A stretch of DNA of 64,000 nucleotides. It comes from Chondrosia reniformis (taxonomy: Eukaryota; Porifera; Demospongiae; Chondrillida; Chondrillidae). The position numbers and the translations under genes were made by a program. The stretch covers positions 434,001 through 498,000 of the forward strand of contig OX359190.1 of NCBI GenBank assembly GCA_947172415.1. The letters run 5' to 3'. The notes beneath the pieces were generated by a model that did no database searches, was not told the DNA's origin, and saw only the letters and a list, made by a program, of their open reading frames with translations. This document shows positions 54,256 to 64,000 of the stretch, piece after piece; the first letter of the stretch is position 1, and every line of letters starts with the position of its first letter.

Positions 54256-54604
54256 ACCCTTGAATATGTATGATATTATCTTAGTTATCTATAGGAAGTA
54301 AAAGATTTCGAACCCACGGGGATTCTTCAGTAACCGTCTCTAGATGCTCAAATTAATTGAAAGATGAACCACTCAAATGATAAGTTTCACTCAGTTGTAG
54401 AAAAATCCCTCTTCTATTACACATACAAATTTGGCACATTTACATGATGAAAAATGCCACATTTACAAATTACGTATTCACAGTGGCTAACTGACTGTGG
54501 TTATAACATCTTTCGATTTTACTAAGTTCAATTTTATTGAAGAAATTGATAATTAAGTAGAGTTCTGAACCACTGTGTTGAATACCATTATACTGCTAAG
54601 GCAA

Positions 54605-54795
54605 GCCTATATGGGATGAAGTTGCTTCAGTCACTCTGGGTTTGTTCATGACACCACTGGAGAAGGAGCCAACCTGGATGAGGCTATGGATGATCAAGAG
54701 GTTGTGGAAAGGCTGGACTCATTGCTACTGCAGGACAATGCAGAGGACATTTTGGATGAATATATCTTAGTTGATGAGGATGTTATATAAATCTT
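54605..54795 (+). mobile_element. pogo/Tigger transposase C-terminal fragment, second copy
   Basis: It reads SGFVHDTTGE-type sequence (here LGLFMTPLEK in the shifted frame) followed by LDEAMDDQEVVERL and DNAEDILDEY. It matches 45750-45930 with an internal deletion. A decayed duplicate. Confidence 0.55.
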
Positions 54796-54799
54796 AGTT

Positions 54800-55919
54800 A
54801 TCGTACGATTTTTTAACTTTGCGGGGGTTAAGGGTCTGAAGAATTTTGAGCCAATATAATGGTCATCGGTGCAGGTAAGAGGTTAAACAACTCACTGATC
54901 GATCAATACATGAGGACGTTTCTTCATCGACCTTGTTTCCAAGGTATATATAATTTCTTAAAAAAAAATATTATTAATAACATTTAAAATGTATAAATAC
55001 ATAAATGTTAATATACATAGATGGAAATGTCCAACTGCAAGAACAAAAGATCCATCAGGGAGAGTAGTTTCCTTTCTAAATCCAAACTGTCTTTAGATGC
55101 TGTAAAATTAGAAAAATAATCCTTGCATTATTATAAATATCATAAGTATGTGCTAATATGTGAACACTATTAATGCAGATAATTTTGGAGGTTCAACTTA
55201 TGGTGGAATTTGAGCTTCTCTAATTATAAATAATATTTGCACAATTCACAGCATTACAAGTCTTACTTTTATGAACACTTTCTAACAGTTTTAGGTATAT
55301 TTATCCTACAGCATTCTTTTGACTTCAGAGGACGAAGAAAATGATAGAAAATCGGAAGATAACATGAAGAAGGAGAAGGATTCACAGAAGATCAAGATAA
55401 AGAAAAAGACAGGAACATTGATGAAAGTTGCAATTCCTAAAAATGGCTGTCTGACCCAGTGGAGAAGATAAAAGAAGGGAAAAGAAGGAAGAAAAGAATT
55501 CTGTATCTTCATCCAAAGCTCTCTTCAGGTTTAGTTCCCCTATAGGCTCTTTTACAGAATAGGCATAGCATGTAGGAAAATGGTATCTTAGAGTTTTCAT
55601 GAAATTATACTTATAAATATTGTATTTAAGTTTATAAAAAATATGTAAATCAATTATTGTGTAAGATTTCAAAGTGAAGAATAAGTTGTAAGAAAATATT
55701 CAAGATCAAGGAAATGCATTGTTTTTTGGCGAGATAGTAGTCAACTCAAACAGAACCTTCATTTTCGGAGTTGAGCTCCCATATATGGAGACTGAATCAA
55801 GGGAGCTCACTGGATGATGACATTATAAAATGAGAAGTTAAACAATATAAAAGAAAGTCATAGCAAATTTTGGGGCCGTTCAAAAAATGGATACTAAGTG
55901 CCAGAAGTAAATTATGGCA
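54800..55919. other. Repeat-derived sequence without gene
   Basis: AT-rich. 55060-55330 resembles the distal part of module C (cctacagcattctt). 55370-55580 is the duplicate of 46895-47170. Nothing else is recognisable. Confidence 0.45.
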
Positions 55920-56515
55920 GCCATTCAGTGTCAACATTTACTGAATGCAGGTATTTGGTGCATGTTACGGCTATCCTGATCCTTAGATTTCATTTTTAGA
56001 GACCCATGGTATTTGTCACAAAGGTGGATAAATACATTGAGTCAATGTGAGTAAGTCAGACTTGTACACTTGTCTGAATGTCACATTAAGGCTGACCTTT
56101 TCGTTTTTAAGGACAAGTAATTTAAAAAAGTCACTGAGAAAATAGTTGACTATTTCCATGAGTGCCTCCATTTGAATTTCGAAGCATTTCTGATACCCGA
56201 CCCAAGGGATGTTGGTAAGCCTTCATGTGGTTGGTACAATAGAGCCAATTTACATGATTTTGTGCCTTGTATTGACAGCTCAAGGAGTATTTGAAGCAGA
56301 AATGCGTTTGCTTCAACTCCTGTTGGGTGTTGCAATAAATAGTGATAAAAAAGAAAGTAAGTTGACAATGTGTCCTTCATTTTGCATGCATTACTGATGC
56401 ATGATATCATCTCTCCTCTAGGTATAGTTCATGTGGAGGCCATTCAAAAACTAGATGCCAACTGCCAGGAAAAAATTATGGCAGCCATCCAGGAGGTATA
56501 TGCTTTTTAGATTTT
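55920..56515 (+). pseudogene. HOOK-like: Hook-like N-terminal exons, plus copy
   Basis: Plus-strand homologues of Hook exons 3-6: about 56000-56045 (DPWYL.QRWINTLSQC), 56116-56215 (one base lost near aaaaaagtcactgag), 56280-56356 (AQGVFEAEMRLLQLLLGVAI) and 56425-56496 (VHVEAIQKLDANCQEKIMAA). Exon 3 sequence recurs near 56536. Exons 1 and 2 are absent. This is the plus arm of the inverted duplication. Confidence 0.8.
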
Positions 56516-56569
56516 ATAATGCTCTTTTTTAGAGACCCATGGTACTTCTCACAAAGGTGGATAAATACC

Positions 56570-57800
56570 TTAATCTTTTATAGGCGTTAAACTGTTATCA
56601 CTACCCCTGTTATTGACCAATGATCACAATAGTGGCTAAAGAGTTAAAACTGCCCAGTTCAACCTTTTAAAGGTCTATTTTCACCCTTAATAATTGTAAA
56701 CATTACGATCCTCCAAATAATTTTTGCTGTAGCTATTAAGAGCAAAGAATACCAGTAGTTGTAGCAGTCTGTCTAGATGATTTCAAAGAAAAAATAAAAT
56801 TTAACAGAAAATCTGAGAGTATCTCCCATTTGGGTTACGGCAAAAGCAATGCAACCAATGACTTTGTGCCAATGAGAAGCTGCAATAAAACAATTAATAG
56901 AAAAAAGAACAGCAGATTGCGAAAATGCACTGTGTTCTGTAAAGATGGTCTGCCAGTATCACTACAGAAAGCTACAGATTATGGAATAAGGACTTTTCTG
57001 ACTTCATCGAACACTAATCTTTTCAAAGAGGAGACCTTCTTTTTTGAGATGAGCTCCCATAAATGAAGAATGAACCAAGGGACCTCACGGAATGAGGACA
57101 TTATAAAATCAACCGAAGATAGATAAACAATATAAAAGAAGGTCACAGCAATATGCAGATTTTTATTTATTATTTATTTCATATATAACTTTGTACTCCT
57201 TCAGACGCTTGATTGAAAAATTCGGCTTTAGCAAAATAAATTCTCTAATGAAATGTTGACAAGAAAGTTCAGGCAATATCTTTGGAGAACATTGCAGCAA
57301 AAACCAGCAATAACCCAATAATTAGAAGAAAAACTCATTATTGAAGGAACACTTTACAAGAAATACTAATAATTTAGTCCTAAAAGTCCTCACCAAGGCA
57401 TGCTTGGACAATTAACCTTTGCATGACAATAACAATTTGCTTTTACTCCATTTACAATACACTGACATTTAAAAGCCAGTGGAAAAAATATTGCTGCCAT
57501 GAGAAAATGCCCTATTTTGTATGGATGGCCGCACACATATTGTGACACCCTATGTAGACCCAAAAACTGACTAGTTTATTGAAAGGTTTTATATACTAAC
57601 TGTATCTATAGCTACTGTGACAACTGTCAATTTTTATGTACTGTTTCTATAACACCTCATTGTGACATGTTTCAAATGTGAAATATAATTTCAAATACAG
57701 TACTGTAGAATCGCGTACTGTCTTATGAAGTAGGGACATTGAAAAGACTTTTAGATCAATATGATGCATTTCAACATAATGAAGAAGCATTGGTCAGTAT
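56570..57800 (+). repeat. Module A (plus arm), with diverged coding-like block
   Basis: Matches 61290-62500 closely. At 56780-57060 an open frame reads HLGYGKSNATNDFVPMRSCN and KKNSRLRKCTVFCKDGLPVS, a diverged relative of the module C block. At 57400-57560 lies a stretch also found at 62090-62230 and, inverted, near 42550-42710 (ctcatggcagcaatag). The function is unknown. Confidence 0.75.
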
Positions 57801-58330
57801 ATACCTAATATATACAAAGAATATCCTAGCTAGAGGAGGTAGCTTCCTACCATTTTTTGATAATGTCATGTTTTTTGACATCTTATGATTTGTTGTTACT
57901 GCATGGTCGAGGTGTTCTTAGGAAGTAGCAATTAATTGTTTTAAGGTCTTTAAGGATCTTTTGTGAACCTTCACCTAATTTACAACAACACCTTCTAAAA
58001 GCAAAAATATGATAGGCTGAACTAACAATGTAACACTCCTTTTTCAACTATCTTTTTCAGTGTCTAATCCTGCCACCTCATTATTGTACGTTTTTTACTC
58101 TTTTACTTCTAATTTTGCACAGTCTCTTAACCATATCCAAAACATCCTCCTGCTGCAATCTGCCCCTAGGATCCATTATCCTTATTCCATCTGTTTTAAC
58201 AGCATATGTATGTACTCTTATGTCTTGTGCCTGCAGAGCCTAAGCTTCACATACACAAGTCAATATGGGCATCATCTTCTTCTATATCCTTTGGCAATTT
58301 TTTCTCCTTAAGTTCCAAAACTGGTAGTGG
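57800..58330 (-). mobile_element. LINE remnant, minus strand (58040-58320) and flank
   Basis: 58040-58320 is the inverted counterpart of 41000-41290: the minus strand gives the same RT-tail remnant, with homologous text cagcaggagga and gcttaggctctgcaggcac. 57800-58030 shows no recognisable feature. Confidence 0.65.
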
Positions 58331-59290
58331 TAGACAGTACAGAGTTCCTTGTATATACGGGAACTTTCCTCTAAGTATATAGCCTGAGGATAATACACCT
58401 TAACACACAATATATACTACTGATTTGTTTTCTCCCTATAGACATATGACCATACATCCATTCTTGAAATACTCCAGGCAATAGCAGCCTGGAGGCAAAA
58501 GTTATTTGATGAAAATAAACAATATGAAGTTAGTGTTGCACATTCTAACATTTTGCTAGCACTCACTTCATTCTCTTCTCTCTCTTCCTGCATCTTTATA
58601 TGAACATTTGTCGCACTGCAGGCAATGAGGGCAGTAACAACACAATTTAAATGCGAAGGAAGGCTAGTATTAGCAGTCTGTTTGAACGACTTTAAAGAAA
58701 AATTACAATTTAATATAGAAAAACTGAAACAGAGCATCTACGAATTAGGATATGGCAAGATTAACATAACCAAAGATTTTGTACCCCGGAAAAGTAGTAA
58801 TAAATTAATTAGTAGAAAGAAGAACAGCAGATCAAGAAAATGCACAGTGTTCTGGAAAGATTGTCTGCCAGTATCATTACATCTGACACTCAAGAGACCA
58901 CCAAACTGTATGCTGTAAAATTAGGAAGAAATCTAGCTAATCAAAAGATTAGCTAGGTACAGATTGAAGTAAATACTTGCCATGAATATGTGTTCATCTT
59001 GAACAGTATATATGCTAAATATTTTGGTGGTTTGACTTTGACCCATTATGGAATTTGAACTTCTCTCTAATTATTGTGAAGATGCTATAGATAACATTTC
59101 CACATTTCTGCAAATTGTGCGTACCTCACAAATCTTATTTTTATGAACACCTTTTACAGTTTTGATATATATTTGTCCTACAGCATTCTTTGTGGAAACT
59201 TTATGTGAAGAAGATAACATGGTATTATAGGATTTTATACTACCCTAAATATTGTATATAATTATTTTTTAACTTTATAGAATACATTAT
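58330..59290 (+). repeat. Module C (plus copy 1) with open coding-like exons
   Basis: An exon-like block after ccctatag (58441) encodes ILEILQAIAAWRQKLFDENK and ends at QYE|gttag. A second block after ctgcag (58620) is open for 97 codons: AMRAVTTQFKCEGRLVLAVC, DFKEKLQFNIEKLKQSIYEL, DFVPRKSSNKLISRKKNSRS. The family is not recognised. It carries the empty target site of the 38.6-kb MITE (cttgaacagtatatatgcta, about 59001). Confidence 0.65.
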
Positions 59291-59600
59291 ATGAATATTA
59301 GAGCATCTACCAATTAGGATATGGCAAGAGTAATATAACCAAAGATTTTGTACCCCAGAAAAGCAGTAATAAAATAATTAGTAGAAAGAAGAACAGCAGA
59401 TCAAGAAAATGCACAGTGTTCTGGAAAGATCGTCTGCCAGTATCACTTCAGAAAGGTACAGATCAAAAATAAGGGCTTTTCTGACTTCATCGAACACTAA
59501 TCTTTCTCAAAGAGGAGACCTTCATTTTTTGAGACGAGCTCCCATAAATGAAGAATGAACCAAGGGAGCTCACTGAGTGAGGACATTATATAATGAACAG
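59290..59600 (+). repeat. Partial module C/A hybrid copy
   Basis: Starts at gagcatctaccaattaggat and carries the basic block (DFVPQKSSNKIISRKKNSRS) and then the gaggagaccttcattttttg tail typical of module A. A truncated duplicate. Confidence 0.65.
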
Positions 59601-59602
59601 AA

Positions 59603-59745
59603 GATAAGCATGGATATCCACACACCACCATACCCCCTGCATGGATATCGACACACCACCATACCCCCTGCATGGATATCCACGCACCACCCTACCCCTG
59701 CATGGATACCCACATACCACCCTACCCCCCTATATGGATAACTAC
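59603..59745. repeat. Minisatellite of about 30 bp
   Basis: Four to five imperfect units of catggatatccacacaccac plus cataccccctg. Confidence 0.9.
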
Positions 59746-59939
59746 ACTCCACATCTTCTTAGTCCTGGGCAGATCAAATGGATGGGCTGAACAGCCCTAG
59801 TTCCCTAAAGAAAGACGGCTGCTACTTTGAGAAGGAGAAAAGGAATCTCTCAAAAGTGACCAAGAATGGAAGGTACTCCCTGTCATTTAGGAGCACCAAG
59901 TACTATTGACACATATACCAAGAGGGTATCAGTAACCAT

Positions 59940-61275
59940 GGGGAATATGATAATACACCTTAACACACAATATATACTACTGATTTGTTTTCTTCCTATA
60001 GACATATGACCATACATCCATTCTTGAAATACTCCAGGGAATAACAGCCTGGAGGCAAAAGTTATTTGATGAAAATAAACAATATGAAGTTAGTGTTGCA
60101 CATTCTAACATTTTGCTAGCACTCACTTCATTCTCTTCTCTCTCTTTCTGCATCTTTATATGAATTTTTGTCGCACTGCAGGCAATGAGGGCAGTCACAA
60201 CACAGTTTAAATGTGAAGGAAGGCTAGTATTAGCAGTCTGTTTGAATGACTTTAAAGAAAAAATATAATTTAATATAGAAAACCTGAAAAGGAGCATCTA
60301 CCAATTAGGATATGGCAAGAGTAATATAACCAAAGATTTTGTACCCCAGAAAAGCAGTAATAAAATAATTAGTAGAAAGAAGAACAGCAGATCAAGAAAA
60401 TGCACAGTGTTCTGGAAAGATTGTCTACCAGTATCACTTCAGAAAGGTACAGATCATAAAATAAGGGCTTTTCTGACTTCATCAAACACTAATCTTTCGA
60501 AAGGATCATACTTCAAATTTTAGAACATCTGACACTAGCTCAAGAGACCACCAAACTGTATGCTGTAAAATTAGGAAGAAATCTAGCTAATCAAAAGATT
60601 AGCTAGGTACAGATTGAAGTAAATACTTGCCATGAATATGTGTTTATCTTGAACAGTAGATATGCTAAATATTTTGGTGGTTTGACTTTGACCATTATGG
60701 AATTTGAACTCTCTAGTGAAGATGCTATAGATAACATTTCCATAATTCTGCAAAATGTACGTACCTCACAAATCTTATTTTTATGAACATCTTTTATGCT
60801 TTTGATATATATTTATCCTATAGCATTCTTTGTGGAAACTTTATGTGATATAAGATAACATGGTGTTATAGGATTTTATACTACCCTAAATATTGTATAT
60901 AATTATTTTTTAACTTTATAGAATACTTTATATGAATATTAGAAATAATGTGGAATCATTGTGTAGGATTTCATAAATTTTAGTGTAATACAGTAATAGA
61001 AAAACTGTATATTACCAAATAACAGGAAGCGGTAAATTGTACAATATCTATGTAGGCATCCGTCTCTGCAATTGTCTCCCAAACAATCAAGTCCAAACAA
61101 TCAAGTCCAAACAATGAAGTGGACAGGTAGTGAACTCAGGTATATATTTAGCAATTTTCCAATACAGAATTATTCAAATACATCAAAAGTGTAACTTCAT
61201 AAATTATGGCGATAAAACTGGTGTGTGAATAGGGTAATTATAAGGACAAATTAACAAAGACCTATGCACCTTTCA
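59940..61275 (+). repeat. Module C (plus copy 2)
   Basis: Near-identical to 58380-59290 and, inverted, to 37870-39680. The coding-like block at 60180-60470 has a stop (KEKI stop) that copy 1 lacks. The empty MITE site is near 60650. The distal part (61020-61270) is shared with 37880-38110 of the minus arm and is absent from copy 1. Confidence 0.8.
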
Positions 61276-61289
61276 ATAATAAAGTAGCT

Positions 61290-62395
61290 TAATAACAATG
61301 TTATCACTAGCCCTGTTATTGACCGATGATCACAGTAGTGGCTCAAGAGTTAAAAAACTGCCCAGTCCAACCTTTTAAAGGTCTATTTTCACCCTTAATA
61401 ATTGTAAACATTACAATCCTCCAAACAATTTTTGCTGTAGTTATTAAGAGCAACAAATACCTGTAGTTGTAGCAGTCTATCTAGATGTTTTCAAAGAAAA
61501 AATAAAATTTAACAGAAAATCTGAGAGTATCTCCCTTTTGGGTTACGGCAAAAGTAATATAACCAAAGACTTTGTGCCAATGAGAAGCTACAATAAAACA
61601 ATTAATAGAAAAAAGAACAGCAGATTGAGAAAATGCACTGTGTTCTGAAAAGATCGTCTGCCAGTCACTACAGCAAGCTACAGATTATGGAATAAAGACT
61701 TTTCTGACTTCATCCAACACTAATCTTTCTCAAAGAGGAGACCTTCATTTTTTGAGATGAGCTCCCATAAATGAAGAATGAACCAAGGGAGCTCACTGAA
61801 TGAGGACATTATATAATGAACAGAAGATAAACAATTTTAAGAAAGTCACAGCAATATGCAGATTTTTATTATTTATTTAATATATAACTCTGTGCTCCCT
61901 CAGACGCTTAATTGAAAAATTCGGCTTTAGCAAAATAAATTCTCTAATGAAATGTTTACAAGAAGGTTCAGGCAATATCTTTGGAGAACATTGCAGCAAA
62001 CCAGCAATAACTCAATAATTTGAAGAAAAACTCATTATTGAAGGAACACTTTACTAGAAATACTAAAAATTTAGAAGTCCTCACCAAGACATGCTTGGAC
62101 AATTAACCTTTGCATGACAATAACAATTTGCTTTTACTCCATTTACAATACACTGACATTTAAAAGCCAGTGCAGAACCTATTGCTGCCATGAGAAAATG
62201 CCTTATTTGTTATGGATGGCCGCACATATATTGTGACACCCTATGTAGACCCATAAACTGACTAGTTTATTGAAAGGTTTTGTATACTAACTGTATCTAT
62301 AACTACTGTGACAACTGTCAATTTTTATGTACTGTTTCTATAACACCTCATTGTGACATGTTTCAAATGTGAAATATAATTTCAAATATTGTAGA
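61290..62395 (+). repeat. Module A (second plus copy)
   Basis: Matches 56570-57790 with small indels. The coding-like block at 61480-61710 is interrupted by stops (tgttctgaaaag). Another exon-like string near 61905-61990 reads EKFGFSKINSLMKCLQEGSG. Unknown family. Confidence 0.75.
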
Positions 62396-63470
62396 ATCAT
62401 GAATTGTCTTGTGAAGTGGCGACACTGAAAAGACTTTTAGATCAATATGATGAATTTCAACATAATGAAGAAGCATTGGTCAGTATATACATAACATATA
62501 GAAAGAATATCCAAACTTTCTTGTATATATGAACAATATATATTACAAAATTTCTGGTGTTGGCAGTTGTGTGTAAGCTGAAGGCAACTGGAAAACAGGT
62601 TTGTGTACATTTCCTATTAATCTAAAGTTTGCACGACCTTGGTTATATTATTCACAGCCCTATCCGATATTTCACCGTGATATTCGAGTCAAACTTGGAA
62701 ATCTAAAGAGACTATCATCATCATCCGAGAGTGAACTATTTAAAGAAATTGAGAGGACAACCGTGATATTCGAGTGAAGAAGGGCAGTAGCAAGCCTCCG
62801 GCAGAGAAAGAGAAACTTAGGAAGTTGATCCCTTCAAAAGATTAGGTACAAAATTTTTGCATAGGCTAAGTGTGAGAAAGAGAACAGACGTTACAGGGAA
62901 AAATTCGGTATAGTCTGGGTCATGTACAATTAGTAGGATTTGGTGGGATATTCTGGCTGTTACTATCGTGTGTGTGTGTAACATGTAGATGATATGGAGG
63001 AAAAGATAAAAGAGCTCGAGGCTAGCAATAGAATAAAATTTGAGGAGAACCTCCATTTAAGTGAGGAATTGAGTTTACATAAACAGAGAGTGTTGCGATG
63101 ACGTTTTGGGTTACCATTGAAGCTACAAGATCACCATTATGCCATTTCCTTTCACTTTCCTCTCACTGACTCAATGGGCATTTCGACCATGGTGTTCTAT
63201 CCAAATTACTTGGCTCCTTTTTCTAAGGAATCAAATCTTCCAGTTACCTATTGTAGATATACCTTTTATTTATGCACTTATTCTTCATTCATCCTACATT
63301 CTCCTTTAATTTTGCAGATCCAAGAATTAGAGAGGCATAACATGGAGCCAAGTCAAGATGAGTTAAGTCAGCAAAACATCATATCTAGAGCTTTACCCTT
63401 AACCAGTCGTATTACGATTTTTCACAATAATGTTTCTGGTTGTGAGCCATTTCAGTGACTCAACATTAAA
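62396..63470 (+). pseudogene. Hook-like coiled-coil exons, plus copy
   Basis: Plus-strand blocks: SCEVATLKRLLDQYDEFQHN (about 62400-62480), KLGNLKRLSSSSESELFKEI (about 62690-62750), KKGSSKPPAEKEKLRKLIPS with a stop (about 62777-62845), MEEKIKELEASNRIKFEENL (about 62995-63055) and IQELERHNMEPSQDELSQQ (about 63319-63380). They parallel 41300-42480 in inverted order. They look like coiled-coil exons, but frames are not all connected. Confidence 0.5.
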
Positions 63471-64000
63471 ATTGCTATATTTGAAATAAAAACTATGAAT
63501 TTAGTAGGGAAGGCTAGACATGTTTACACTTCATTTCTACAGTTAGTCAATTTTATCTCAAACTTTAACAAAAATTCAAGTTAAATGTTAACGTAAAGAT
63601 GTTGCCATTTTATTAGTCACGTTATGGAAACAATTTGGTAGTACTATACGTATAACTCTCCCATTTCTAGGACTAATTAAATATTCAAAAAGCCTATACA
63701 TATATCCCTGAATATTGCTGTGAAATTTAAAAATCGATTTTTTGTTAAATATTAAACGATAATCCTAAAAACGACTGGAAAAAACACTTTTCCTCTATAC
63801 AACCGGTAGCCTATAGAGCAACTAAAGTGGTCCGCGATCAGGAAAGGGTTAACCTGGAAAATAATTCCCTCCTATATTTTTTATTTAGCTTCATATGAAA
63901 GTCTTCACATACATTTGTTGGCGTCTACCAATTAAGGTGCATTTTAGAAATAGTAATTGTTTCAAGGTCACGGAGGATATCTTGTGACAGTTTAAAACAT
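63471..64000. other. Window end, no gene seen
   Basis: AT-rich. 63885-63960 matches, inverted, about 41400-41520 (cttcatatgaaagtcttcac), so the plus arm of the inverted duplication continues beyond the window. Confidence 0.45.

Noticed and set aside
1-64000. tRNA and rRNA genes
   Set aside because: No cloverleaf with a TRGYNNARNNG / GGTTCRANYC pair was noticed on reading; a covariance search was not possible here.

Overview
The window is nuclear DNA of an invertebrate animal. Protein-coding genes have short GT-AG introns and animal-specific domain combinations: TRIM-NHL, ADAR with two dsRNA-binding domains, ACBD4/5, a PX sorting nexin and Hook. Retroelements and MITEs are frequent. The compact, AT-rich layout and the intronless TRIM-NHL genes suggest a demosponge such as Amphimedon; that assignment is inference. 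All exon boundaries below were read by eye from splice consensus and reading phase.

Region 1 (1-27533) is a tandem array of five cassettes of about 5.5 kb, all on the + strand. Each holds an intronless TRIM-NHL gene, an ADAR gene and, in the first four, an acyl-CoA-binding ACBD4/5-like gene. Only the fifth ADAR (24827-27533) is complete. In cassettes 1-4 ADAR is cut inside the deaminase and runs directly into ACBD5. This is what is expected if the duplicated unit was ACBD5 - TRIM - 5' ADAR, so the last copy alone kept the ADAR 3' end and the first ACBD5 lies upstream of the window. The TRIM copies are nearly identical except in the NHL beta-propeller, where changes cluster at equivalent loop positions of every blade. 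The last ACBD5 intron ends in a 39-bp minisatellite in which every unit is a complete 3' splice site (2 to 14 copies per cassette).

Region 2 (27961-35708) is a ten-exon gene for a PX-domain sorting nexin resembling SNX5/6/32, with an N-terminal coiled coil and a small zinc finger. One of its introns also ends in a tandem array of 3' splice sites (nine copies of 36-38 bp), and two others end in long CT-rich tracts.

Region 3 (about 35.7-64 kb) is gene-poor and repeat-rich. It carries a large inverted duplication: a minus arm at about 37.9-45.3 kb and a plus arm at about 55.9-64 kb. The arms contain exons of a Hook-family dynein adaptor, one plausible N-terminal half and several broken copies, plus an unidentified coding-like module in six copies. 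Between the arms lie pogo/Tigger fragments, a transposase-like pseudogene, a minus-strand gene with a P2X7-type cytoplasmic ballast domain, and a decayed CR1-like LINE carrying a 2A-like motif and a PHD finger.

A tentative link between the region 1 genes is RNA sensing. NHL propellers bind RNA or protein through a loop surface, and ADAR edits dsRNA. A diversified TRIM-NHL family physically tied to ADAR and to ADAR fragments that keep only the dsRNA-binding part is the most interesting candidate system here. Near-identical tandem copies can also come from assembly error, so the copy number needs long-read confirmation.
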